From Flavobacteriales bacterium (GTDB taxonomy: Bacteria; Bacteroidota; Bacteroidia; CAIKAF01), in NCBI GenBank assembly GCA_025451235.1, contig JANWKT010000028.1, forward strand, positions 1 to 64,000: a DNA stretch of 64,000 nucleotides. The letters are read 5' to 3'. A program made the position numbers and the translations under genes. Shown one piece after another: positions 19,641-28,243 of the stretch (position 1 is the stretch's first letter; every line of letters begins with the position of its first letter). Below the pieces are notes generated by a model. It saw only the letters and a program-made list of their open reading frames with translations. It did not search any database and was not told the DNA's origin.

Positions 19641-21578
19641 TTATTGATTAAAATTCTCTTTTACTCTTTGATCGACCAGTTTACTGAAATCTTCTATGCT
19701 CATGGCCCCAACATCACCCTTCCCTCTTTCTCTTACCGCCACCTTATTTTCTGCCACTTCTTTTTCACCGATGATCAGCATGAAAGGCATTTTTTGCATT
19801 TCACTCTCCCTGATCTTCTTACCTATCTTTTCAGACCTTACGTCAAAGGAGGTGCGAATTTCGGCATTTTTCAGGAATTCAACAACTTTTTGTGAATAAT
19901 CATTGAACTTGTCGCTTATTGGTAATACCGCTACCTGCACAGGGGTTAGCCATAATGGAAAATCACCGGCACAATGCTCAGTAAGCACCGCTATAAATCT
20001 CTCCAGGGAGCCAAAAGGGGCCCGATGGATCATTACTGGTCTATGTTTCTGATTATCAGAGCCTGTATATTCTAATTCAAACCTTTCCGGAAGGTTATAA
20101 TCTACCTGAATGGTCCCCAATTGCCAGCTTCGGCCAATGGCATCCCTCACCATAAAATCCAATTTGGGTCCATAAAAAGCCGCTTCTCCATATTCAACTA
20201 CCGTCGTCAATCCTTTTTCAGCGGCCGCTTCCTGGATCCCTTTTTCTGCCTTGTCCCAGTTTTCTTCATTTCCAATGTACTTTTCCCGATCCACCTTGTC
20301 GCGTAAAGAAACCTGTGCAGTGAAATTCTGAAAATCCAACGATTTAAAAACATAGAGTACCAGGTCAATTACCTTCAAAAACTCCTCTTTTACCTGGTCT
20401 TCCCTACAGAAAATATGGGCATCATCCTGGGTAAATCCACGAACACGGGTCAATCCATGCAACTCTCCACTTTGCTCATATCTATAAACGGTTCCAAATT
20501 CAGCCAAGCGCAAAGGCAGGTCTTTATACGATCGTGGTTCTGATTTATAAATTTCACAATGATGTGGACAATTCATGGGTTTAAGCATGAACAATTCGTT
20601 CTCTTCAGGGGTGTGGATGGGTTGGAAACTGTCTTTTCCATACTTATCCCAGTGACCGCTGGTAACATACAATTCCTTACTTCCTATATGCGGGGTGACT
20701 ACTTGCAGGTATCCTGCTTTTTTCTGAGCATCCCTCATAAATCTTTCTAGCCTTTCTCTCAGGTCAGTTCCTTTGGGAAGCCATAATGGCAAGCCTTTTC
20801 CTACTTTCTGAGAGAAAGTGAAGAGACCTAGCTCCTGCCCCAGTTTTCTATGATCTCTCTTTTTAGCTTCTTCCAGCATCAAGAGGTAATGGTCTAATTC
20901 CTCTTTTTTCGGAAAAGAAATTCCATAGATCCTGGTGAGCTGTTTATTCTTCTCATCCCCCCTCCAGTATGCACCCGCTACACTTAGCAACTTGACGGCC
21001 TTCACATATCCTGTATCAGGAATATGGCCCCCCCGACATAGATCGGTAAAGCTTCCCTGATCGCAAAAAGTAATATCTCCATCCTGAAGATTTTCGATCA
21101 GCTCAACTTTATAAGGATTGTTTTTCTTTTTATAATAATCCAATGCCTCTGCTTTGCTGATCGCATATAATTTGAAAGGATTATTTTGTTTGGCCAATTC
21201 CAACATTTTGGCTTCTACCTTTGGTAGATCATCAGATGTAAAAGCTTTTTCACCAAAATCAATATCATAATAAAACCCGTTTTCAACCGCAGGTCCAATG
21301 GTGAATTTTGCATCAGCGTATAAGGTCTGTATGGCTTCAGCCAATATATGCGCTGAAGAATGCCAGAAAGCAGACTTCCCATTTTTATCTTCCCAGGTAA
21401 GAAGCTTTAATGAACTATCGATATGAATGGGTGTACTTAATTCATGTAGCTCATCATTGATTTCAGCAACAATTACTTTTTTAGCCAAACCATGGCTAAT
21501 ACTTTTTGCAATTTCGATAGGAGTTATACCAGGAGCAAATTCCCTTATTGAGGTATCTGGAAAAGTTATCTTTATCAT
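19641..21578 (-). CDS. thrS: Threonyl-tRNA synthetase
   Basis: The enzyme (645 residues from this start) charges tRNA-Thr and edits mischarged Ser. It has an N-terminal TGS domain (residues 1-61, '[20 protein letters not shown]'). The editing domain carries '[12 protein letters not shown]' and the catalytic Cys/His region '[14 protein letters not shown]'. The class II core has '[17 protein letters not shown]' with a zinc-ligand Cys and '[18 protein letters not shown]'. An anticodon-binding domain ends the protein. The open frame extends 28 codons further (to 21662) into non-conserved hydrophobic residues. I chose the ATG at 21578 because it begins the TGS domain and follows a -7 element at 21602-21609. 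It is the first gene of the thrS-infC-rpmI-rplT operon. Confidence 0.97.
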   Translation of the reverse strand: MIKITFPDTSIREFAPGITPIEIAKSISHGLAKKVIVAEINDELHELSTPIHIDSSLKLLTWEDKNGKSAFWHSSAHILAEAIQTLYADAKFTIGPAVENGFYYDIDFGEKAFTSDDLPKVEAKMLELAKQNNPFKLYAISKAEALDYYKKKNNPYKVELIENLQDGDITFCDQGSFTDLCRGGHIPDTGYVKAVKLLSVAGAYWRGDEKNKQLTRIYGISFPKKEELDHYLLMLEEAKKRDHRKLGQELGLFTFSQKVGKGLPLWLPKGTDLRERLERFMRDAQKKAGYLQVVTPHIGSKELYVTSGHWDKYGKDSFQPIHTPEENELFMLKPMNCPHHCEIYKSEPRSYKDLPLRLAEFGTVYRYEQSGELHGLTRVRGFTQDDAHIFCREDQVKEEFLKVIDLVLYVFKSLDFQNFTAQVSLRDKVDREKYIGNEENWDKAEKGIQEAAAEKGLTTVVEYGEAAFYGPKLDFMVRDAIGRSWQLGTIQVDYNLPERFELEYTGSDNQKHRPVMIHRAPFGSLERFIAVLTEHCAGDFPLWLTPVQVAVLPISDKFNDYSQKVVEFLKNAEIRTSFDVRSEKIGKKIRESEMQKMPFMLIIGEKEVAENKVAVRERGKGDVGAMSIEDFSKLVDQRVKENFNQ

Positions 21579-21601
21579 TCTGCAGATCTTTGAGAAGAGG
21601 G

Positions 21602-21609
21602 CAAAAATA
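21602..21609 (-). promoter_or_regulatory. -7 promoter element TATTTTTG of the thrS operon
   Basis: The minus strand reads TATTTTTG followed by C, 23 bases before the thrS ATG. A TAnnTTTG match at this distance supports the 21578 start. No clear -33 TTG was found at the usual spacing. Confidence 0.5.
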
Positions 21610-21623
21610 ATGAATTTAAGGTA

Positions 21624-22103
21624 ATGAAAATAAAAACCATGAAAACCAGCAGAAACAACCAATTGAGTATCCTCTTATTCCTGATCTTGATGTTATTGTC
21701 TACCAGAGAATTTTATGGCCAAACAGTATGGTTGAAGAAGGCTACCCAACAGAAGTGGGCCGGCGGTATTTGTTGCATACATGGGATTAACTATGAGTTC
21801 GGTTTCCAGATCATTCGGGGGAATAAAAATTTCAGCCTCGATACTATATGGACAGAGGGTTATTGTCATCCTGTTGAACGGATCAACCAGAACATGAAAT
21901 TTGGCAAGGATACCACCCTTCAATTGTCCTATGGAATAAGGATGGATGATTACTATACCAATAAGAATGATTCAAATCGGCTCAGGCCATGTTATGATGC
22001 GACTCGAAAAGGAATCATCTTAGTGTACAGGATCAACAAAATAAGATTTGAGATGGATTTTACCATATATGTAAAAGAATTGGAATTTATCGGGTATCCC
22101 TGA
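21624..22103 (+). CDS. Hypothetical secreted protein
   Basis: The protein has 159 residues and I do not recognise it. A signal peptide (basic start, then '[19 protein letters not shown]') is followed by about 125 soluble residues. These contain four Cys (in 'GGICCIHG', 'EGYCHP' and 'LRPCYD') that could form disulfides, and beta-strand-like alternation. An ATG 15 bases downstream (21639) is an equally good start. It is divergent from thrS and convergent with murF. The likely location is the periplasm or outside the cell. Confidence 0.65.
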   Translation: MKIKTMKTSRNNQLSILLFLILMLLSTREFYGQTVWLKKATQQKWAGGICCIHGINYEFGFQIIRGNKNFSLDTIWTEGYCHPVERINQNMKFGKDTTLQLSYGIRMDDYYTNKNDSNRLRPCYDATRKGIILVYRINKIRFEMDFTIYVKELEFIGYP

Positions 22104-22312
22104 AGTAAAAGCGATCTAAAAAGAAAAGCGCTACCACAATGGATAACGCCTTTCCTAAACCAACCCTAATGGTACAAATGTAAATGTTTTTTTTTGACAA
22201 CAAATTTTTTTTGACACTTAATAAGAAAAAAGTCAAAAAATAATAATTTTTTTAGGTTTTTCTTAGTCTATTTTAATGAGGAAAACTTGGAAATTCGATG
22301 AATTAATTCCCG
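22104..22312. other. A/T-rich convergent intergenic region with TTTTTTGAC repeats
   Basis: The sequence TTTTTTGACA occurs at about 22190-22199 and 22207-22216, and its inverse GTCAAAAAA at 22232-22240. The second direct copy and the inverted copy can form a nine-pair stem, plausibly a weak bidirectional terminator between the unknown gene and murF. No gene is visible. Confidence 0.45.
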
Positions 22313-23593
22313 TTAAAAAATGATTAATTTCTCCAGTGCATAACCCCTGCTCCCCTTTAACAGCAAGCTCCAGCCAGCAAAATCCTGCTGGCGAAACCAG
22401 ACCAAGGCTTTATCTGTAGTATCAAAATGAATACATGGAATGTTTTCTTTTAATTGTCCAAAAAACTTTCCTATAAGTATCACTTTATCAAAAGATAATT
22501 GATTTAGTTGTAAAATAATGGATCGATGCTCCTCCAAACTATACGTTCCGAGTTCCAGCATATCCGCCAATATCACTGCTTTCGGGCTTTTTGCCGACTT
22601 CGCAAAACTCTTTAAGGCAGCCTGCATGCTGCTGGGGTTTGCATTGTAACAGTCAATAAAGAATGTGATGTCATTTGACACTAAAATTTGTGATCGGTTC
22701 ATTCCTGGCTGGTATCTCTCGATAGCCTGCTGGGTATGCTCATCTGTTACTTGAAAGTAAGCACCTATAGCAGCCGCTGTGGCAATATTATCACAATTGA
22801 AGTTTCCAAATAATTGTGATTTGATCTCTGCACCGCCCAAATGTTTTTTAATTCCGGCAAGTTTTTCATGTTGCAATTCATCGTACGGAAAATCTGCCTC
22901 CTTTGCATATCCATAGGTAAACTGTTTAATTCCAGCAGAAGAAAGGCCCAAGTCAGTATGATTGATATTCACGAAAGCCATGCCCTTTGCTTCTTTTAAC
23001 CATTTAAATAATTCCGCATTCGCCCTGATCACATTTTCTATACTCCCAAAACCTTCCAAATGATCCTTCCCATTATTGGTAACTACGCCAAAATTGGGTT
23101 CAGCTATTTTACAAAGGTCATAAGTTTCCTCCAAGTGATTGGCGCCGATTTCAATGATAGCCATTTCCGTGTCTGCTGGAATTGATAATAATGTAAGTGG
23201 TACACCAATATGGTTGTTCAAATTGCCTTTGGTGGCAAATGTTTTATAAGTAGTACTTAAAACTGCCTGGGTGAGTTCTTTGGTGGTGGTCTTCCCGTTG
23301 GAACCACAAATCGCTATAAAAGGGATCTTAAATGTTCGGCGATGGTGATTGGCCAATTGTTGTAAAGTTTCGAGGGTATTTTCCACTAAAATGGTCTTTT
23401 CATCCACATGGAATTCTTTATTATCTATAATAGCATAGGAAGCCCCCGCCTCCAGTGCAGATTTTGCAAAGCCATTTCCGTCAAATTTTTCACCACGTAT
23501 GGCTACAAATATGCAACCAGGCTCAATCTTCCTATTATCGATAGAAATAACAGGATGATTTTTATAAATCTGATAAATTTCTTCTATTTGCAT
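22313..23593 (-). CDS. murF: UDP-N-acetylmuramoyl-tripeptide--D-alanyl-D-alanine ligase
   Basis: This is the cytoplasmic ligase that adds D-Ala-D-Ala to UDP-MurNAc-tripeptide, the last cytoplasmic step of the peptidoglycan stem. It has 426 residues. The N-terminal domain contains 'SIDNRKIEPGCIFVAIRGEKFDG'. The ATP site is GSNGKTTTKE, near residue 99. 'GNLNNHIGVPLTLL' and 'IEIGANHLEE' follow, and the C-terminal domain has 'DCYNANPSSMQAAL'. All are typical of Mur ligases and specifically MurF. It stands alone rather than in a dcw cluster. It is divergent from queA across 44 bases. Confidence 0.96.
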   Translation of the reverse strand: MQIEEIYQIYKNHPVISIDNRKIEPGCIFVAIRGEKFDGNGFAKSALEAGASYAIIDNKEFHVDEKTILVENTLETLQQLANHHRRTFKIPFIAICGSNGKTTTKELTQAVLSTTYKTFATKGNLNNHIGVPLTLLSIPADTEMAIIEIGANHLEETYDLCKIAEPNFGVVTNNGKDHLEGFGSIENVIRANAELFKWLKEAKGMAFVNINHTDLGLSSAGIKQFTYGYAKEADFPYDELQHEKLAGIKKHLGGAEIKSQLFGNFNCDNIATAAAIGAYFQVTDEHTQQAIERYQPGMNRSQILVSNDITFFIDCYNANPSSMQAALKSFAKSAKSPKAVILADMLELGTYSLEEHRSIILQLNQLSFDKVILIGKFFGQLKENIPCIHFDTTDKALVWFRQQDFAGWSLLLKGSRGYALEKLIIF

Positions 23594-23637
23594 ATATTAC
23601 CCTAGCTATCGGGACGAAAATTAGCAAAAAATACAAA

Positions 23638-24825
23638 GTGAAACCCTCTTATATTGATATCAAAGACTTTGATTATCTTCTTCCGGAAGATAAAATTGCT
23701 AAGTACCCTCTTGAACAACGGTCTTTATCAAAATTACTTTACTATCATCAAGGCAAGATAGGGCATGAGAAATTTACTAATCTTCCGGAATTATTGCCGG
23801 AGAAGTGCATGCTGGTCTTTAACAATACCAGGGTAATTGAAGCAAGATTAAATTTTAAAAAAGTGACAGGTGCCGATATTGAAGTTTTTTTATTGAATCC
23901 TGCTCATCATGAAAATGCTACTTCTGTTTTAGAAGCGAAGGGAGAATCCATTTGGGAATGTATGATCGGTAATAAAAAAAGATGGAAGGAAGGTGATGTT
24001 CTCATCATGAAAGGAAAAGGATCCTCCTTAACCGCCAGATGGAAAGACCGCGAAAATGATATTGTGCAATTTGAATATAGTGGAGATCAATCCTTGCAGG
24101 AGGTTATTCAGGGATCCGGAAGTTTACCCATTCCTCCTTATTTAAACCGCTCCACTGAAACTATTGACCTAACCCGGTACCAAACCATTTTTGCTCAGTT
24201 GAAGGGATCAGTAGCTGCCCCCACAGCCGCTTTACATTTTGATGAACATATGTATAAAAAGCTAGCCCAAAAGGGAATAAAATGCGAATACCTCACTTTA
24301 CATGTAGGAGCAGGCACTTTTAAACCGGTAAGTACAGATAATGCCATTGATCATATCATGCATAAAGAATATATGATCTTTTCGAAAGAATTCATCCAGC
24401 GACTTGTAGAACATGAAGGACCTTTAATAGCGGTAGGCACTACCAGTTTGAGAAGCCTGGAAAGTTTATATTGGTTTGGAGTAGGGCTCAAAAAGGGGGT
24501 TCTTCAGCGGTTCCATATAGATCAATATTTCCCGTACGAAAACGAAAGTGAGATCACCTATCAGGAATCCCTCATGATAGTACTTGGTTGGATTGAAAAA
24601 AACCAGGTCGGCTTTTTGGAAGGTACCTCATCCATATATATTGTACCAGGCTATCAACTAAAAGGGCTCCATGGGATCATTACCAATTTTCATCAACCTC
24701 AATCTACTTTATTATTATTGATAGCCGCCTTGGTAGGCGAAGACTGGAAGCGCATCTACAACGAGGCACTTGAAAATAATTACCGTTTTTTGAGTTATGG
24801 GGATTCCTCCCTCCTCTTATTTTGA
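23638..24825 (+). CDS. queA: S-adenosylmethionine:tRNA ribosyltransferase-isomerase
   Basis: QueA transfers the ribosyl part of SAM to 7-aminomethyl-7-deazaguanine in the anticodon wobble position, giving epoxyqueuosine. The frame starts with GTG ('MKPSYIDIKDFDYLLPEDKIA'); no upstream ATG fits. Family signatures are 'LVFNNTRVIEARL', 'GSVAAPTAALHF' and 'LHVGAGTFKPV', and the end is 'GIITNFHQPQSTLLLLIAALVG'. At 395 residues it is longer than the usual about 350. I recall such long forms in Bacteroidota, sometimes beside a standard paralogue, so a second copy elsewhere is possible. Its 3' end overlaps tadA by 9 bases. The partner enzyme Tgt is at 59.8 kb. Confidence 0.92.
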   Translation: MKPSYIDIKDFDYLLPEDKIAKYPLEQRSLSKLLYYHQGKIGHEKFTNLPELLPEKCMLVFNNTRVIEARLNFKKVTGADIEVFLLNPAHHENATSVLEAKGESIWECMIGNKKRWKEGDVLIMKGKGSSLTARWKDRENDIVQFEYSGDQSLQEVIQGSGSLPIPPYLNRSTETIDLTRYQTIFAQLKGSVAAPTAALHFDEHMYKKLAQKGIKCEYLTLHVGAGTFKPVSTDNAIDHIMHKEYMIFSKEFIQRLVEHEGPLIAVGTTSLRSLESLYWFGVGLKKGVLQRFHIDQYFPYENESEITYQESLMIVLGWIEKNQVGFLEGTSSIYIVPGYQLKGLHGIITNFHQPQSTLLLLIAALVGEDWKRIYNEALENNYRFLSYGDSSLLLF

Positions 24826-25272
24826 TCTTTTTCTCTTAAAAAAGGAGGTCAATATCTTGCTACATTCCTTTTCCATTACCCCACCTTCCACTACTGTTTT
24901 AGGATGAATGATGTTTTCTATATACCTACCGAAGCCATATTTCAGGTCCGGCGCACCAAAAACGATCCGGCCCATCTGGGCCCAACGCAAAGCCCCGGCA
25001 CACATGAGGCAAGGCTCCAGGGTAATATATATAGTGCAATCGTTTAAATATTTAGCCCCTAAATAATTCTCTGCAGCTGTTATGCATTGCATTTCTGCAT
25101 GGGCTGTTACATCATTTAAGGTCTCGGTAAGGTTATGCCCCCGGGCGATAATCCGGTTATTCAGTACAATGATGCATCCTATAGGAACTTCATCCTTGTC
25201 GTTCGCCTTTTCGGCTTCCCGCAAGGCTTCCCGCATAAAATAAGTATCCGAAAACAGTTCTATTTCTTCCAT
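24817..25272 (-). CDS. tadA: tRNA-specific adenosine deaminase
   Basis: The enzyme deaminates adenosine 34 of tRNA-Arg(ACG) to inosine. It has 151 residues with the cytidine/deoxycytidylate deaminase fold. The zinc site is HAEMQCI (His and catalytic Glu) plus PCLMCAGAL (two Cys). The TadA-typical 'VPIGCIIV' and 'GRIVFGAPDLKYG' are also present. It is convergent with queA, and the two coding regions overlap by 9 bases. A TACTTTTG -7 element lies 12 bases before the ATG. Confidence 0.95.
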   Translation of the reverse strand: MEEIELFSDTYFMREALREAEKANDKDEVPIGCIIVLNNRIIARGHNLTETLNDVTAHAEMQCITAAENYLGAKYLNDCTIYITLEPCLMCAGALRWAQMGRIVFGAPDLKYGFGRYIENIIHPKTVVEGGVMEKECSKILTSFFKRKRSK

Positions 25273-25283
25273 ATTGAATCACC

Positions 25284-25291
25284 CAAAAGTA
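25284..25291 (-). promoter_or_regulatory. -7 promoter element TACTTTTG of tadA
   Basis: The minus strand reads TACTTTTG, an exact TAnnTTTG match, ending 11 bases before the tadA ATG. The predicted leader is only about 5 bases. Confidence 0.5.
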
Positions 25292-25392
25292 TGGTTTTTT
25301 TCCACCGATAAACCCTTTTTTTTGTCACCGACAGAAATACAACATTTTTACCGATAACCAGTTTAATAGAGTAGTAACAAAAAACAAAGTTT

Positions 25393-25524
25393 ATGGTTAG
25401 GATGATTCGGGAACTAATGACCAGACTTATCAAGATACTGGTTACTCCAAAAAAAGAAGAATTGGAAACTCAGTATGCTGAAGTTTGGTTCCCTGCAACC
25501 AGAAACAAAAATAATTTTGATTAA
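25393..25524 (+). CDS. Possible 43-residue basic amphipathic small protein
   Basis: An ATG-initiated frame encodes 43 residues (begins MVRMIRELMTRLIKILVT, ends RNKNNFD). The first 18 residues could form a basic amphipathic helix, and the rest is charged. Two hairpins follow (25529-25555 and 25609-25640, the second with a T run), as expected for a short transcribed unit. It fills an otherwise empty 495-base gap. I do not recognise a family. There is no -7 element or ribosome site, so it may be spurious. Confidence 0.4.
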   Translation: MVRMIRELMTRLIKILVTPKKEELETQYAEVWFPATRNKNNFD

Positions 25525-25608
25525 ACAAGGATCGCCTTCAGTATAACAGGCGACCAAAAAAAATATTGTTCTTTACTTTTTTCATAGTGTTAAGGTGTTT
25601 AGGGTTCA

Positions 25609-25645
25609 GAGGTCGACTTATTCCTCATTAAGTCGGCCTCTTTTC
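25609..25645 (+). terminator. Rho-independent terminator after the small ORF
   Basis: The arms GAGGTCGACTTA (25609-25620) and TAAGTCGGCCTC (25629-25640) pair over 12 positions with one G-U-type mismatch and an eight-base loop. TTTTC follows. No larger plus-strand gene lies just upstream, so it ends either the 43-codon ORF or a small RNA. Confidence 0.7.
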
Positions 25646-25670
25646 TTATTATGACTGTTCGTAAATGATA

Positions 25671-25716
25671 AATCGTTGTTCAATTAATCGATTAATTGAA
25701 CAATAGAGTAACGATT
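25671..25716. repeat. 28-bp perfect palindrome inside a wider inverted repeat
   Basis: Bases 25676-25703 are a perfect palindrome with arms TTGTTCAATTAATC, centred on ATCGAT. Flanking AATCGTT (25671-25677) and AACGATT (25710-25716) extend the symmetry. It lies between the small-ORF terminator and the convergent lipoprotein gene. It could be that gene's terminator or a protein-binding site. Confidence 0.6.
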
Positions 25717-25767
25717 TTTGATTTTATAGGTCTCGTCCGCCTTGAAATTCTTTGTTTATGAAAGTGC

Positions 25768-26226
25768 TTAAGTATTCACAATGGCTATGTAAAAAGTATC
25801 GCAAACTTCACCGTCCCTTATATAAATCCACTTATGGGTGTTTTTCCCAAGGAATTTGTAGTATTTATAAAAATTTTCATTTTCGTTAAGACGATCGCCA
25901 TCAAACCATTCCCTTGCACCAGGTATTTGCCCTAAACGAATCTTCACTTCATTATTCAATGAATCAACATTATCTATATTTAAATAACCTATATTCGTTT
26001 TAAGGCTATCGCTGTTTTCGATTCTTCCTTTTAAGCAAATTGTATAATCCATCCAAGATTCACAATATTTTTGATCAATAAATACACTATTACTTGGGTT
26101 ATTAAATAATAAAGTATCCTTTAAAAGATTTGTAGTTGAACACCAATCATTCTGCTTCTTAAAAGTACAACTATGATAAAGAGACAATAATAAGATTATA
26201 CTTGTGGTGAAAATCTTTGTTCTCAT
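25768..26226 (-). CDS. Hypothetical lipoprotein
   Basis: The protein has 152 residues and belongs to no family I can name. The N-terminus (MRTKIFTTSIILLLSLYHSC) looks like a lipoprotein signal with Cys20 as the lipid anchor. The mature part is hydrophilic, has one further 'DWC' and an 'ESWMDYTICLKG' Cys, and ends in beta-like segments ('KWIYIRDGEVCDTFYIAIVNT'). It starts 2 bases after the stop of the DprE2-like reductase gene, so the two are co-transcribed. Confidence 0.7.
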   Translation of the reverse strand: MRTKIFTTSIILLLSLYHSCTFKKQNDWCSTTNLLKDTLLFNNPSNSVFIDQKYCESWMDYTICLKGRIENSDSLKTNIGYLNIDNVDSLNNEVKIRLGQIPGAREWFDGDRLNENENFYKYYKFLGKNTHKWIYIRDGEVCDTFYIAIVNT

Positions 26227-26228
26227 TT

Positions 26229-26960
26229 CTACATCTTCATCTTCTTAAACATTCCTTCCGGAATAGAAGTAATGATCCTCATGATATACTTCCACATCCA
26301 TAAACTAAACAATACATTTTTCTTTTTCGCCGCGGCCTTAAAAATATCCTTGGCTATTTTTTGAGGAGTGGCGGTTAATTTTGGGTTCAAAGGCATACCC
26401 TGGGTCATAGATGTTTTAATGAAACCAGGTTTTACCGTTAACACATGTACACCACTGTGAAAACACTTATTCCTTAACCCGCTTAAATAGGCGGTAAAAC
26501 CTGCTTTAGCACTTCCATATAAGAAATTGGATTGTCTTCCTCTTTCACCGGCCACTGAGCTTATTCCAATAATGGTCCCGTGTTTTCTTTCCATCATATT
26601 CGAGGCAATAACATTTAAAATGCTTACCGCACCGGTATAATTAATATGTAATATTTGTTCTGCCTCTTTCCAATTGGTTAACCCCTTAGCGGTATCACCC
26701 AAGTATCCAAAAACGCAGGCCACCATATTGGGTTCATAGGGCAAATTCTTGTAAAAATCAAAATGCGATGTAAAGTTAAGTGCATCAAATTCTACTGCAA
26801 CGGCTTTTATATTGTACCTGATCTCCAGGTCCTTTTGCAAAGGCTCTAATCTCTCTTTCTGGCGGGCCGCCAACTGAATATTGTACCCGTTTTTTGCATA
26901 TTCATGAGCCAGGGCCTGGGCCACATCACTCATGGCACCTAGAATAAGAATGGATGACAT
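26229..26960 (-). CDS. SDR oxidoreductase, DprE2-like (polyprenyl-phospho-2-keto-pentose reductase)
   Basis: The protein has 243 residues with a Rossmann-fold NAD(P) site 'LILGAMSDVAQALA'. Catalytic residues are Ser135, Tyr148 and Lys152 in 'ISSVAGERGRQSNFLYGSAK'. From memory this stretch closely resembles mycobacterial DprE2, which reduces decaprenyl-phospho-2-keto-erythro-pentofuranose to the arabinose form. DprE1-like and UbiA-like genes on the same strand 1.7 kb upstream support that role. The open frame extends 25 codons further (27035) through repeat-like sequence. I chose Met at 26960 because it directly precedes the first beta strand. The specific substrate is inferred. Confidence 0.8.
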   Translation of the reverse strand: MSSILILGAMSDVAQALAHEYAKNGYNIQLAARQKERLEPLQKDLEIRYNIKAVAVEFDALNFTSHFDFYKNLPYEPNMVACVFGYLGDTAKGLTNWKEAEQILHINYTGAVSILNVIASNMMERKHGTIIGISSVAGERGRQSNFLYGSAKAGFTAYLSGLRNKCFHSGVHVLTVKPGFIKTSMTQGMPLNPKLTATPQKIAKDIFKAAAKKKNVLFSLWMWKYIMRIITSIPEGMFKKMKM

Positions 26961-27041
26961 GGATCTTGATTTAGGGACTAAAGATAGTTGTTTTTGGGCA
27001 ACCCCGCCTCCTAAGCTGGCCAGCCCACTATCCACGGCGGG

Positions 27042-27105
27042 TCGGGCTATATGCGGTAGTCCTCCCCAGCAAAAGCTGGGTCCGGGCTACTTGCTTCTAT
27101 CCCTG
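27042..27105 (+). repeat. GC-rich dispersed repeat, copy 1
   Basis: It begins TCGGGCTAT (27042-27050), has TCCTCCCC at 27060-27067 and ends CTATCCCTG at 27097-27105. The same three blocks in the same order occur on the minus strand at 40493-40425. An internal hairpin is possible (CCCAGC-AAAA-GCTGGG). It lies between the divergent DprE2-like and secreted-protein genes. Confidence 0.6.
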
Positions 27106-27150
27106 TTGCAGAGGGAAAAAATAATTTACATATTACACACGTTATACTGT

Positions 27151-27768
27151 ATGATGAAAACACCTAACATCCAACATTTCTTTTTATTCCTGCTTTATTT
27201 CACCACCACTTCCTTGCTAGCGCAGACCTATAAGTCTGATGGTGGATTTAATGGTGGCAGCCTCGAATTAAAAGGCAACACCTATTCGTTCGTACAATGG
27301 TTTTGTACGGGGCAATATTTTTCGAAAGGGACTTTTATCCGAAAAGGCGATACGCTTTATTTAACCTCTTCAGCCGAATATGATGACAGAGAATTAAGGA
27401 TCGCTCCAAAGTGGATAGAGGAATCGGATTCAATCAGGGTATCTATAAAATTAAGGGGTGAACACCAAATGTCTGATTTTCAACATGCCATTATTAGTTT
27501 TGTGGGTAAAGATAGTATTGGCATCAAATTAGAAGGCCATCAAAATATCTCCATTCCCATTTCTTTTTTACCCATCCACGAAATATATTTCGATCAAAAA
27601 AGGGTTTCCCTTTTTTTTGCATGCAACGATTTTGTTATTCACTATTACAAACCATATGAAGGACAATTTGTGAGGATGGTAAATGAACCGTTCATCAGCA
27701 GGGGGAATAGCATACATCCCTATCATTCGAACACCTGGGGATACCTATGGATGGAGACGAGTGATTGA
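27151..27768 (+). CDS. Hypothetical secreted protein
   Basis: The protein has 205 residues. The signal peptide (MMKTPNIQHFFLFLLYFTTTSLLA) sets the start at 27151. The open frame reaches back to 26932 but that part is antisense to the reductase and crosses a GC-rich repeat. The mature part begins 'QTYKSDGGFNGGSLELKGNT' and is rich in beta-like alternation with several Ser/Thr/Asp turns. No catalytic motif or family is recognised. It interrupts the strand order of the Dpr-like genes and converges on the transposase gene 22 bases away. Confidence 0.65.
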   Translation: MMKTPNIQHFFLFLLYFTTTSLLAQTYKSDGGFNGGSLELKGNTYSFVQWFCTGQYFSKGTFIRKGDTLYLTSSAEYDDRELRIAPKWIEESDSIRVSIKLRGEHQMSDFQHAIISFVGKDSIGIKLEGHQNISIPISFLPIHEIYFDQKRVSLFFACNDFVIHYYKPYEGQFVRMVNEPFISRGNSIHPYHSNTWGYLWMETSD

Positions 27769-27790
27769 TGTCTACCTTTGAGGACCATCA

Positions 27791-28243
27791 TTAATCCCAA
27801 ACATATTTCTCGTCATAATCCACCTTATACTTTTTCAAAAAAATTCTGTATTCATCTTGAAAGGTTTTCTTTTTATGGTGCTCTTCTTGGTTCTCGATAT
27901 ATGCTTTTACTATATCCAACTGGGTAGGGTTAACTGAAAAAGCTCCATATCCATTCTGCCAATAGAAATCCTTCAGCAAATAGTTTTTGGTTTTGATCCA
28001 CTTGGATGAGCTGGCTTTTATCTCTGCCACAAGTTTCATCAAAGCAATTTTCTTCGACATCATACATAATATATGTACGTGATCTACATGCCCGCCAACT
28101 TGTATTGGATGGCATTCCAAATTTTTGCAGATCCCTCCTAGGTAGTGATATAATTCTTCTCTTACAGAATGATGGATAAGAGGATTTCTATATTTCGTAC
28201 TAAAGACGATATGAATATAATTCTTTACTAATGATTGTCCCAT
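27791..28243 (-). mobile_element. IS200/REP-associated (Y1, HUH) transposase
   Basis: The protein has 150 residues and appears intact. It carries the Y1 transposase HUH motif His55-Val56-His57 in 'GGHVDHVHILC'. The probable nucleophile is Tyr115 ('VKAYIENQEEHH') with Gln119. 'YWQNGYGAFSV' is the conserved IS200-like segment. Such enzymes cut and join single-stranded DNA at hairpins. Its upstream side (28252-28513) holds nested inverted repeats typical of such elements, and no accessory TnpB is present. It is either a short IS200-like element or a domesticated REP-associated transposase. It lies between the DprE1-like and DprE2-like genes. Confidence 0.88.

Noticed and set aside
21579-21662. 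28-codon N-terminal extension of thrS
   Set aside because: The hydrophobic extension is not part of ThrRS, and the -7 element at 21602-21609 would lie inside it.
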